From the NCBI GenBank assembly GCA_029937635.1, contig JAPYPM010000103.1:1-7595 (forward strand): a stretch of DNA of 7,595 bases, in the 5' to 3' direction. Below are positions 1-6,754 of the stretch, in pieces; position 1 is the first letter of the stretch, and each line of letters starts with the position of its first letter. The notes beneath the pieces were generated by a model that saw nothing but the letters and a program-made list of their open reading frames with translations, was not told the origin of the DNA and did no database searches. This DNA is from Nitrospinaceae bacterium. Its GTDB lineage: Bacteria > Nitrospinota > Nitrospinia > Nitrospinales > VA-1. The position numbers were made by a program, and so were the translations under genes.

Positions 1-799
1 ATGTTATTTCGATAATAATCCAGAAATGAAAGCTAAAGCATTGCCTAATAGCGAAGTTAAATCTTTATTGCAAAAACTTCGGGCAAAACACGGATCACCT
101 TTTGTACCCAAAACAACATTGACTAAACCCGTTGGCGCCCCTGGCCAAGACCAGTCTTTAGAGAAGAATATCCAAATAGCAAATGCTTTATTAGACTCTG
201 CTGGATGGCAGATGGAAGCTGATGGAATACGGAGCAAAAATGGGAAGCGCATGGCCATTAATTTAGTTCTTAACTCTCCTCTATTCCAGCGAATTGTAGA
301 ACCGTATAAAAACAACCTAAAAAAAATCGGCGTAAAATTAGATATTAAAGTGGTTCAAATCGCAAAATATGAGGAAATTTTAAGAAATTTTAATTTTGAC
401 ATGATCGTTGCAAATTACCCGCAAAGCCGATCACCAGGAAATGAACAACGTTCCATGTGGAGCACAGAAGCAGCAAGCACACCGGGGTCACGAAATTATA
501 TGGGAATCAAAAATCCTGCAGTCGACGATTTAATTAATAACATTGTTGAAGCAAAGTCACGCAAAGAATTAATTAATTCTATTCAAGCTATGGATAGAAT
601 TCTTACTCACCAGTTTTACATCGTGCCTAATTGGTATATTTCTTATGATCGCATTGTTTACTGGAATAAATTTTCACATCCAAAAATTAATGCATCACAG
701 TCCAGCATAATAAACAATATCCTAGAATGGTGGTGGCATGATGAAAATAAAGCAACGACATTAACAAAGGCCAGAGCCTCTGGTTCCTCTATAAACTAA
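1..799 (+). CDS. yejA: Peptide ABC transporter substrate-binding protein, YejA-like (family 5), 3' part
   Basis: The reading frame is open from base 2 and continues to a TAA at 797-799, so the gene starts before the window. About 265 C-terminal residues are visible; the ATG at 26 is internal. This is the C-terminal lobe of a periplasmic family-5 solute-binding protein that captures oligopeptides for an ABC importer. Visible YejA-type marks are an N-terminal YFDNNPE stretch, SPGNEQRSMW at visible residues 144-153, GSRNYMGIKNPAVDDLI at 162-178, and a tryptophan-rich end (EWWW, about 242-245) followed by a short polar tail of about 20 residues. The signal peptide and N-terminal lobe are outside the window. 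The next gene, yejB, starts 10 nt after the stop, and yejE and yejF follow, which fixes the role as the binding component of a Yej importer. In E. coli, YejABEF also imports the peptide antibiotic microcin C; whether this one does is unknown. The family call is strong and the exact substrate is not determined. Confidence 0.93.
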   Translation, partial: CYFDNNPEMKAKALPNSEVKSLLQKLRAKHGSPFVPKTTLTKPVGAPGQDQSLEKNIQIANALLDSAGWQMEADGIRSKNGKRMAINLVLNSPLFQRIVEPYKNNLKKIGVKLDIKVVQIAKYEEILRNFNFDMIVANYPQSRSPGNEQRSMWSTEAASTPGSRNYMGIKNPAVDDLINNIVEAKSRKELINSIQAMDRILTHQFYIVPNWYISYDRIVYWNKFSHPKINASQSSIINNILEWWWHDENKATTLTKARASGSSIN

Positions 800-809
800 T
801 CCATCATCG

Positions 810-1949
810 ATGACATCATATATTATACGTAGATTTTTTTTAATGTTTCCAACCCTTATCGGAATTGTAACGATTACATTCTTGATTATTCAGTTTGTTC
901 CCGGTGGGCCTATTGATCAGATGAAATCTCAACTAAGAGGTCACTCAGCATCAATTTCTGAGGCTGGAGGAGGTGCGCAGAAAATGTCTTCGATAAAACA
1001 ATCAGAAATTGACGATACAAACTTAGAGCAGCTCAAAAAAATATACAATCTTGACCGACCATTATGGGAACGTTATATCAGAACATTTTTATGGTATTCA
1101 CCCACAAATTCGAGAGACTCATTTACTAAAAATTTTTATAACAGAGATAATTGGGAAGGGTTTCTAGTTCTAAAATTTGGTGATTCTTTTTATAGAAATA
1201 AATCTGTATTAGAACTAATAAAAGAAAAACTACCTGTATCAGCATCTCTAGGGATAACAAGTTTTTTTATCACTTATATTATTTGTATTGTTCTTGGAAT
1301 TTCTAAAGCAATCAGACATGAAACAAAATATGACACAGTAACTAGCCTAATAGTGCTTATTGGGTATAGCATTCCTGGTTTTGTAATGGGAATATTTATG
1401 ATCGTATTCCTAGGTCCAGGTGATGGAGCAATCATGCACCTAATTCCTTTATCAGGATTAACTTCTGCAGGGTCACCAGGCTATGAAGATTGGTCACTGT
1501 TTAAAAAAACCATTGACTACCTTCATCACTTAGCTGCTCCTTTGTTTTGCTTTATATTAGGGGGGTTTGCAACGCTTACTATGCTAACTAAGAATGCCAT
1601 TCTTGAAGAAACTCAAAAACAATATGTTTTAACTGCTAAAGCAAAAGGATTGCCAGAAAAAATAATTCTTTTCAAACATATTCTTAAAAATGCGCTTATT
1701 CCTCTTGTGACTGGTTTTCCCACCGCATTTCTTGCAATGTTTTTTGCTGGCTCGCTTTTAATTGAGCAGATATTTACTCTTGATGGTTTAGGTCTTCTTT
1801 CATATCAAGCAGTTATACAAAGAGACTACCCAATAGTTCTAGGAACTTTATTTATATTTTCATTGATGGGACTTATAGGTCAGCTATTAACTGACATGAC
1901 ATATGTTCTCATTGACCGGCGTATTTCATTTGATGAGTCACATGGTTAA
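810..1949 (+). CDS. yejB: Oligopeptide ABC transporter permease YejB
   Basis: A 379-residue inner-membrane permease of the DppB/OppB type, one half of the translocation channel. The N-terminus (MTSYIIRRFFLMFPTLIGIV, helix about 9-30, then FVPGGPIDQ) is typical of YejB. A long periplasmic segment (about 31-140) follows, then further helices from about 145. The cytoplasmic EAA loop that docks on the ATPase spans about 272-298 (YVLTAKAKG, then KHILKNALIP). A conserved LDGLGLL lies at 324-330. From memory the E. coli protein is about 15 residues shorter. Here the Gly-rich part of the periplasmic segment is reduced, and about 20 extra residues at 98-118 precede the conserved LKFGDSFYR. The ATG at 810 is 10 nt after the upstream stop and has no clear Shine-Dalgarno sequence, so translation may be coupled to yejA. 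yejE starts 12 nt downstream. Confidence 0.95.
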   Translation: MTSYIIRRFFLMFPTLIGIVTITFLIIQFVPGGPIDQMKSQLRGHSASISEAGGGAQKMSSIKQSEIDDTNLEQLKKIYNLDRPLWERYIRTFLWYSPTNSRDSFTKNFYNRDNWEGFLVLKFGDSFYRNKSVLELIKEKLPVSASLGITSFFITYIICIVLGISKAIRHETKYDTVTSLIVLIGYSIPGFVMGIFMIVFLGPGDGAIMHLIPLSGLTSAGSPGYEDWSLFKKTIDYLHHLAAPLFCFILGGFATLTMLTKNAILEETQKQYVLTAKAKGLPEKIILFKHILKNALIPLVTGFPTAFLAMFFAGSLLIEQIFTLDGLGLLSYQAVIQRDYPIVLGTLFIFSLMGLIGQLLTDMTYVLIDRRISFDESHG

Positions 1950-1961
1950 ATTATTTTAAAC

Positions 1962-3188
1962 ATGAAAATATCGAAAGATTTTAACCTTAAATGGAATAAA
2001 TTTAGGCGAGACAGAAGAGCTTTTATTAGTTTTATTTTTCTGATTACACTTTTTATCGTTACAATCCCGGCAGAATTTTTATGTAACACTCGCCCTATTA
2101 TCCTCATTGCTGAAGGGAAAACTTTTATTCCAGTATTGTTCACTTATAGTGAAAAAGATTTTGGAGGAACTCTTCTAAGTGAACCTGATTATCTATCAAA
2201 AAGGTTTACAAATCTTCTCGAAGGAATACCAGAAGTTACTATTTTTAATTCAACTAAAAGTGAAAACTCATCAAAATTTGAAATTGAATTGGATGATTTT
2301 GAAGATGAAGTCAACGAAAATTATATCCCCAAAAATACAAAGAATCCTATTTCTAATACATCAATAAAACCAATTGATTACTGGATATTGTGGCCACCTA
2401 TTCGTTATGACTACAAACATATCCCCACAGAAAGCAAAACAGGAAATGTAGTTCTTGCTGCTCCTTACAAGATAATTAATAAGGAAACCAACCAAGAAAC
2501 AAACTCATCATGGGACGATGGACATTATCTTGGAACAGATGATAGAGGACGTGATGTTCTAGCAAGATTGATATATGGACTTCGAATCTCAATGATCTTT
2601 GGTATTTCAATTGCGATTGCAGGAACTGTTATCGGATGTTTGCTAGGAGGAATTCAAGGATACTTTGGCGGTTGGGTAGATCTAATAGGACAACGATTGA
2701 CTGAAGTATGGGGTTCAATCCCAAGATTATATATACTAATTATTTTAAGCTCTTTTTTAGTTCCCTCAGCATTATTACTATTTTTGATTCTAAACTTAAC
2801 CGCTTGGATGGGTATAGCTGCTTATATACGAGCTGAGTTTTTAAAAACTCGAAACTATGAATATGTTAAATCAGCAAAAGCCATGGGCGTATCAAATTTT
2901 CGAATTATGCGCAAACACATTTTGCCAAATGCTTTAACCCCAGTTATAACTTTTTTCCCATTTGAAGTAACAGCTGGGATTTTAGCCCTCGTAAGCCTAG
3001 ATTTTTTAAATTTAGGAGTTCCAAGCCCTGCTCCAAGCATTGGGGAATTGTTAGCACAAGGAAAAACTAATCTTCAGGCAATATGGATTTTACTTCCAAC
3101 ATTTATTACCCTTACTGCGACTCTGACAATGCTGACTTTTGTCGGCGAGGGTATCCGTAACGCGTTCGACCCAAAAAGGAATAATTAA
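1962..3188 (+). CDS. yejE: Oligopeptide ABC transporter permease YejE, with enlarged periplasmic segment
   Basis: A 408-residue DppC/OppC-type permease, the partner of YejB in the membrane channel. Conserved marks are KWNKFRRDRRAF at 10-21 before the first helix (about 22-40), YSEKDFGG at 62-69, WILWPPIRYDY at 141-151, LGTDDRGRDVLARLIYG at 190-206, an EAA loop at about 299-327 (YEYVKSAKAMGV, then KHILPNALTP), SLDFLNLGVP at 345-354, and the C-terminal GEGIRNAFDP at 395-404. It is some 65 residues longer than E. coli YejE as I remember it. Most of the excess is an acidic, Ser/Asn-rich stretch at about 84-137, plus a shorter extension at about 155-185. Both lie in the periplasmic part between the first helix and the permease core. 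The start ATG has no obvious Shine-Dalgarno sequence, and no in-frame alternative preserves the conserved N-terminus. The stop directly abuts the yejF start. Confidence 0.95.
   Translation: MKISKDFNLKWNKFRRDRRAFISFIFLITLFIVTIPAEFLCNTRPIILIAEGKTFIPVLFTYSEKDFGGTLLSEPDYLSKRFTNLLEGIPEVTIFNSTKSENSSKFEIELDDFEDEVNENYIPKNTKNPISNTSIKPIDYWILWPPIRYDYKHIPTESKTGNVVLAAPYKIINKETNQETNSSWDDGHYLGTDDRGRDVLARLIYGLRISMIFGISIAIAGTVIGCLLGGIQGYFGGWVDLIGQRLTEVWGSIPRLYILIILSSFLVPSALLLFLILNLTAWMGIAAYIRAEFLKTRNYEYVKSAKAMGVSNFRIMRKHILPNALTPVITFFPFEVTAGILALVSLDFLNLGVPSPAPSIGELLAQGKTNLQAIWILLPTFITLTATLTMLTFVGEGIRNAFDPKRNN
3176..3180 (+). promoter_or_regulatory. Ribosome binding site for yejF
   Basis: AAGGA lies 8 nt before the GTG at 3189, inside the last codons of yejE. 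It supports GTG as the true start of yejF. Because the yejE stop (3186-3188) touches the GTG with no gap, terminating ribosomes could re-initiate, giving coupled production of permease and ATPase. Confidence 0.65.
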
Positions 3189-5210
3189 GTGTCCACATTA
3201 CTTGATGTAAAAAATCTTAAAACTTATTTTAATGTCGGATTAGATAAAGTAGCACGTGCAGTTGATGGCGTATCATTGAGTATTGATAAAGGAAAAACTC
3301 TAGCGCTTGTTGGTGAATCAGGATGTGGAAAAACACAAACTGCATATTCTATATTACGACTTATTGCAAATAATGGATTTCACCCTTCTGGTCAAATCAA
3401 TTTTAACAAAATAAACCTATCAAATCTTACCGATCTAGAAATGCAATCTATACGTGGAAATGAAATTTCCATGATCTTTCAAGAACCAATGACATCATTA
3501 AATCCGCTATATAAAATAGGCAACCAATTAGAAGAACCTCTATATCAACATAGAAAAATAGCAAAAAAACCAGCACGCAAGCTTGCAATAGAATTATTAG
3601 AACAAGTAGGAATCCCGGACCCACATAAACGAGTTGACTGTTTTCCACACGAACTTTCTGGAGGAATGAAACAGCGTGTGATGATTGCTATGGCATTAGC
3701 CTGTAAACCAAAGTTACTTATTGCAGATGAACCAACCACTGCACTAGATGTCACAATTCAAGCTCAGGTTCTTAAATTAATGTCGGACCTGCAAAAAGAA
3801 ACAGGAATGGCAATCCTTCTTATTACTCATGATATGGGCATTGTAAACCAAATAGCTGATGATATTTGCATCATGTATGCTGGTAGGATTGTTGAAAAAG
3901 GGTGTCGTGAAAATATTTTTAAAAATATGGCTCATCCCTACACCCGCCACCTAATAGATTCAATTCCAAAAATTAAGGATAAGGGTTTGCTTCTCCACAC
4001 TATTCCTGGGATGGTTCCTAGCGCTACGGAATATGGTTCTGGGTGTCTTTTTGCAGAACGTTGTTCCCAAGCAATGGATATTTGTCAAAATAGAGAGAGT
4101 CCTCAATATAGTATAGGACCAAACCATTTTACATTTTGTCATTTATATGAAAATAAAAACACAGCGGAAAAATTCACTAAACCCAGTCGCATAGAATCGC
4201 CAAAACGCCAGATAGAAAATAAATCCATATTATCAATTAAATCGTTACGAACATGGTTTCCCGTCCGGAAAGGAGTGTTTTTACGAATAGACAACTACGT
4301 CAAGGCTGTGGACGATATTGACCTTAAAATAAATAAAGGTTCTACTCTAGCACTCGTTGGTGAGTCAGGGTGCGGAAAAACTACTCTTGGAGAATCTATT
4401 TTAGGACTTACAAAAGAGACTAAAGGTGAAGTTATATTTAATGATTTAGATATTTTAAAATTAAATACAACAGATTTAAAAAAAATACGCAAACAAATCC
4501 AAATTGTTTTTCAAGATCCTATGGGTTCATTGTCACCACGCATGACCGTAGAAGAAATTATTGTGGAGGGTCTAAAAGAACATTATAAAGAATTAAAACA
4601 AAGTGAACATAAGGAAAAAATAGAACGAGTCCTAAACGAAGTCGGATTACCTATATCTATCTTAGAAAGGTATCCACACGAATTTTCTGGTGGACAAAGG
4701 CAAAGGATTGCGATTGCTCGGGCATTAATTCTTGAGCCAATTTTTCTAGTACTAGATGAGCCAACTAGTGCTTTAGATGTATCTGTACAAGCTCAAGTAC
4801 TCAATCTTTTTAAAACACTTCAGGCCAAGAGAAGTTTGACCTACTTGTTCATTACTCATAACTTAAGTGTGGTTAAGTATATGGCAGATAGCGTGGCAAT
4901 TATGTATCTAGGGAAAATCGTCGAAAGTGGGTCAACCGAGGAAATATTTAAAAACCCAAAACACCCCTATACAAAAACTTTACTAGATTCTATTCCTAAC
5001 ATTGAAGAACGCAAATCATTTCAGCCAATAAAAGGAGATGTCCCCTCACCGTTAAATCCTCCTAACGGATGTCATTTTCATCCACGTTGTCAAATTTTTA
5101 TTGATGAAACAGACGGCTCTCATCTAAAAAACAAGTGCCAAAACGAATACCCAGAAACTGTATATTCAGAAACATCTTCCGTGAGATGTCATGCAATAAA
5201 TAAAGCTTAA
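3189..5210 (+). CDS. yejF: Fused double ATPase of oligopeptide ABC importer (YejF-like, DppD-DppF type)
   Basis: A 673-residue cytoplasmic ATPase with two complete ABC domains, powering the YejB-YejE channel. Domain 1 has Walker A GESGCGKT (42-49), Q-loop Q98, signature LSGGM (156-160), Walker B LLIADEP (176-182) and H-loop H214. Domain 2 has Walker A GESGCGKT (391-398), Q442, signature FSGGQ (499-503), Walker B FLVLDEP (519-525), SALD (527-530) and H557. All catalytic residues are present in both halves, so both sites look competent. Each half is followed by an oligopeptide-transporter C-terminal domain (HPYT at 249-252 and 592-595) with four cysteines: C286, C292, C299, C317 and C628, C634, C650, C667. 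In characterised DppD-type relatives such cysteines bind an iron-sulphur cluster; binding here is inferred. A polar linker at about 319-346 joins the halves. It is about 140 residues longer than E. coli YejF as I remember it and is closer in layout to a fused DppD-DppF or GsiA. The start is GTG. Confidence 0.95.
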   Translation: MSTLLDVKNLKTYFNVGLDKVARAVDGVSLSIDKGKTLALVGESGCGKTQTAYSILRLIANNGFHPSGQINFNKINLSNLTDLEMQSIRGNEISMIFQEPMTSLNPLYKIGNQLEEPLYQHRKIAKKPARKLAIELLEQVGIPDPHKRVDCFPHELSGGMKQRVMIAMALACKPKLLIADEPTTALDVTIQAQVLKLMSDLQKETGMAILLITHDMGIVNQIADDICIMYAGRIVEKGCRENIFKNMAHPYTRHLIDSIPKIKDKGLLLHTIPGMVPSATEYGSGCLFAERCSQAMDICQNRESPQYSIGPNHFTFCHLYENKNTAEKFTKPSRIESPKRQIENKSILSIKSLRTWFPVRKGVFLRIDNYVKAVDDIDLKINKGSTLALVGESGCGKTTLGESILGLTKETKGEVIFNDLDILKLNTTDLKKIRKQIQIVFQDPMGSLSPRMTVEEIIVEGLKEHYKELKQSEHKEKIERVLNEVGLPISILERYPHEFSGGQRQRIAIARALILEPIFLVLDEPTSALDVSVQAQVLNLFKTLQAKRSLTYLFITHNLSVVKYMADSVAIMYLGKIVESGSTEEIFKNPKHPYTKTLLDSIPNIEERKSFQPIKGDVPSPLNPPNGCHFHPRCQIFIDETDGSHLKNKCQNEYPETVYSETSSVRCHAINKA

Positions 5211-5236
5211 AACAAAAGCTCTAACAAACTGCCCAA

Positions 5237-5329
5237 TTAAGACAAATCAGATTTATTGAAAAAATAATAAACAACTGCCAAAACAAAACATCCTAATAAA
5301 CCAACGGTTACGATACCAAAAATCGACAT
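5237..5329 (-). CDS. Small single-helix membrane protein, 30 residues, unknown function
   Basis: An unrecognised small ORF with an ATG (complement of 5327-5329) and a TAA at 5237-5239. The predicted product starts MSIFGIVTVGLLGC, continues hydrophobic through about residue 24 (ending VVYYFF), and finishes with a short polar tail NKSDLS. That is the composition of one transmembrane helix with a charged end. The upstream GGTTAAG is only a weak ribosome binding site. It lies downstream of a second small hydrophobic ORF on the same strand (gap about 61 nt), and both lie downstream of lipA and convergent with yejF. It could be a small accessory subunit of a membrane complex, but nothing in the sequence identifies a partner. 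In AT-rich DNA a 30-codon hydrophobic ORF can arise by chance, so the call is tentative. Confidence 0.5.
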   Translation of the reverse strand: MSIFGIVTVGLLGCFVLAVVYYFFNKSDLS

Positions 5330-5390
5330 AACTTAACCAAAAAAATTATCAAAATAAAAACCTAATCATTTCTAATTTTAACGCTAAAAC

Positions 5391-5513
5391 TTAGAGGGTC
5401 TCAATTCCGAATAGTCTAAGAAATGATACAGCAGCCCAAATACCGATGCTTGCAAAAAACCCAAGGGCCACAGCTCCAAACATAAAGAGACCGACCAACT
5501 TCAAAAAAACCAC
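5391..5513 (-). CDS. Small hydrophobic membrane protein, 40 residues, unknown function
   Basis: An unrecognised small ORF starting at GTG (complement of 5511-5513) and ending at TAA (5391-5393). The 40-residue product is hydrophobic almost throughout. It has K5 near the start, a Gly/Ala-rich core (FGAVALGFFASIGIWAAV at 12-29), R33, and a short end LFGIETL. One long transmembrane helix is likely, with possible membrane re-entry at the end. A strong Shine-Dalgarno sequence GGAGGA sits 9 nt before the GTG, better than that of any long gene here. In the overlapping frame a 76-codon ORF (5416-5646) gives a Cys/Trp/Arg-mixed product with no recognisable pattern, and I take it as a shadow. The codons right after the start contain a run of seven T, so a sequencing length error there would change the frame. 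No function can be assigned. Confidence 0.65.
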   Translation of the reverse strand: MVFLKLVGLFMFGAVALGFFASIGIWAAVSFLRLFGIETL

Positions 5514-5666
5514 AATACACTCTCCTCCAATATAAAATTACGTTCGATAAAAATTTTAACCAAAAAAAGCTATGCAAACTAATCGAACTTAAGCACATTG
5601 AAACTTTTTCAGAAAGTCTTAAAAAAAATATATATAAACAGGACACAAGTTTTATTTATTATATAC
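5514..5666. other. AT-rich spacer between lipA and the small ORFs
   Basis: These 153 bases complete the 456-base stretch without a long gene between yejF and lipA (5211-5666), whose other content is the two small ORFs. Apart from the Shine-Dalgarno sequence at its left end I see no gene. There is a TATAAT on the - strand at 5658-5663 without a matching -35, and a weak 5-bp hairpin-like match near 5604-5619 without a T tract. Neither is good enough to call a promoter or a terminator. Whether the small ORFs are read through from lipA or from their own promoter cannot be decided. Confidence 0.5.
5523..5528 (-). promoter_or_regulatory. Strong Shine-Dalgarno sequence for the 40-codon ORF
   Basis: GGAGGA on the - strand (TCCTCC on the + strand), 9 nt from the GTG whose first base is at 5513. 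It lies in otherwise very AT-rich DNA, so a chance purine run of this kind is less expected. It is the main evidence that the 40-codon frame is translated and that GTG is its start. Confidence 0.65.
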
Positions 5667-6548
5667 TTAAGTTAAAAATTTTTGCGCTTGCTGATCCGCC
5701 CGATAAGAACTTCTTACTAAAGGACCAGCCTCAATATGCTTAATTCCAAGAGACAATCCAATGGTTTTATATTCAGCAAAAACTTCTGGGTGTACATACT
5801 CGACCACTTCTAGATGATTTTTAGAAGGCCTCATATATTGTCCTATAGAAAGAATTTGACATTTTATTTCTGCCAAATGACGCATTGTCTCAACAACCTC
5901 TATTTTTTTCTCTCCAAGCCCCAGCATAAGACTACTTTTTGAAATTATATTTTTTTGCGAAACAATCTTCAAAACTTTAAGCGACCATGAGTATCGACAC
6001 TGAGGTCTCACAAACGATTGCAAAGATTCAACAGTTTCGATATTATGACAAATGACATCGGGTTTTGCTTGACATATTTTATTTATGAGAAAGTCGTCAC
6101 CCTTAAAATCAGGAATCAAAGCTTCAATTTTTAAGTAAGGATTCTTTTCTCTAACAAGTTGAATAGTTTTCGCCCAAATATCGGCTCCCCCATCATGCAG
6201 ATCATCCCGATCAACAGATGTTATAACAACGTACTGGAGGTTTAACTTAGCCAACATTTTAGCAACTTCTGCAGGTTCCTCTAACCTTGGTACCTGCATA
6301 GATCCGGTCGGAACATCGCAAAAATTGCAAGATCTAGTACATGTGTTTCCAAGAATCATAAGGGTTAACGTTCCAGCAGACCAACAGTTTCCTACATTTG
6401 GACATGAAGCCGTCTCACATACTGTGTTTAAGCGATGATTTTCGACCAATTTTTTTAATCGAAAATAATTAACTCCTTTTGGTAAAGAAGTCTTAAGCCA
6501 GTCTGGAAGGCTCCGAATAGAAAGATAAGAAGATTTAGCTTTATTCAT
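5667..6548 (-). CDS. lipA: Lipoyl synthase LipA
   Basis: A 293-residue radical SAM enzyme that inserts two sulphur atoms into protein-bound octanoyl groups to make the lipoyl cofactor of 2-oxoacid dehydrogenases and the glycine cleavage system. It is cytoplasmic. The auxiliary [4Fe-4S] cluster motif CX4CX5C is C44, C49, C55 (CETASCPNVGNC). The radical SAM motif CX3CX2C is C70, C74, C77 (CTRSCNFC). The C-terminal RSSYRA (279-284) supplies the serine ligand of the auxiliary cluster known in the family. VITSVDRDDLHDGGA (108-122), KPDVICHNIETV (162-173), LMLGLGE (207-213) and GQYMRPS (236-242) are further LipA marks. The length is normal and the protein looks complete. The ATG at 6546-6548 is chosen because the conserved PDWLK lies only 15 residues in; no Shine-Dalgarno sequence is visible. 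No lipB or dehydrogenase gene is adjacent in this window. It is divergent from lptF and convergent with yejF. Confidence 0.97.
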   Translation of the reverse strand: MNKAKSSYLSIRSLPDWLKTSLPKGVNYFRLKKLVENHRLNTVCETASCPNVGNCWSAGTLTLMILGNTCTRSCNFCDVPTGSMQVPRLEEPAEVAKMLAKLNLQYVVITSVDRDDLHDGGADIWAKTIQLVREKNPYLKIEALIPDFKGDDFLINKICQAKPDVICHNIETVESLQSFVRPQCRYSWSLKVLKIVSQKNIISKSSLMLGLGEKKIEVVETMRHLAEIKCQILSIGQYMRPSKNHLEVVEYVHPEVFAEYKTIGLSLGIKHIEAGPLVRSSYRADQQAQKFLT

Positions 6549-6609
6549 ATAAATAAAAGTAAAAAGAAATTAGAACTTTTTTATTACACTTTTTTATCTT
6601 GATATAAGA

Positions 6610-6615
6610 ATTATA
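6610..6615 (-). promoter_or_regulatory. Possible -10 element for lipA
   Basis: A perfect TATAAT on the - strand (ATTATA on the + strand) about 62 nt before the lipA ATG, which would give a leader of about 55 nt. Sequences at the expected -35 position match only about three of six bases, and there is no TG extension. In DNA this AT-rich such a hexamer also occurs by chance, so this is a candidate only. Confidence 0.3.
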
Positions 6616-6678
6616 AAGTCGATAAAATATTATTAAAAATTACAGTGTACATTAGTTCTACAAGGCTAGATTTATCAC

Positions 6679-6695
6679 GTCAATATATTTTTGAC
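6679..6695. repeat. Short inverted repeat overlapping the lptF -35
   Basis: GTCAA (6679-6683), 7 nt, then TTGAC (6691-6695): a perfect 5-bp inverted repeat whose right arm is most of the -35 hexamer of the lptF promoter. It has the form of a dimeric regulator site, but the arms are short and could be chance. Confidence 0.25.
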
Positions 6696-6719
6696 ATAAA
6701 AACACTATAAAAATATAAA
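6691..6719 (+). promoter_or_regulatory. Sigma70-type promoter of lptF
   Basis: TTGACA at 6691-6696, a 17-nt spacer, then TATAAA at 6714-6719. The -35 is a perfect consensus, the spacing is optimal and the -10 has one mismatch. It points at lptF; transcription would start near 6726 and leave a leader of about 29 nt. It is the best promoter I can find in the window and implies housekeeping-type expression of lptF. Confidence 0.75.
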
Positions 6720-6754
6720 CATTTAACTCTACCAAAAAATAATTTTACTAAACC

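Noticed and set aside
1946..2143. A 65-codon - strand ORF opposite the start of yejE.
   Set aside because: It is a shadow of the well-supported yejE coding frame, with no ribosome binding site or family resemblance.
3960..4142. Antisense ORFs within yejF, such as a 60-codon one here.
   Set aside because: yejF is continuously coding with conserved motifs; the opposite-strand frames show no independent features.
3300..4400. Near-identical DNA around the two Walker A motifs of yejF (about 3301-3336 and 4349-4381), as a recent repeat.
   Set aside because: Both encode the conserved GESGCGKT context of homologous ATPase domains. The similarity is explained by ancient domain duplication and protein conservation.
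5204..5220. A 5-bp inverted repeat AGCTT-N7-AAGCT at the yejF stop, followed on the - strand by a T-rich stretch; possible terminator for the small ORFs.
   Set aside because: The stem is short and A/T-rich, and it overlaps the end of yejF. Stability would be low, so I do not list it as a terminator.
5416..5646. A 76-codon - strand ORF overlapping the 40-codon small ORF in another frame.
   Set aside because: Its product has no recognisable pattern, its ATG lacks a ribosome binding site, and the overlapping 40-codon frame has both a strong one and a coherent membrane-helix composition.
5658..5663. A TATAAT on the - strand just downstream of lipA, as a promoter for the small ORFs.
   Set aside because: No -35-like hexamer lies 16-18 nt upstream, and the hexamer is easily produced by chance in this AT-rich spacer.
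6641..6650. The small palindrome TACA-G-TGTA between lipA and lptF.
   Set aside because: The arms are only 4 bp, with no second copy and no position relative to the promoters that suggests a function.
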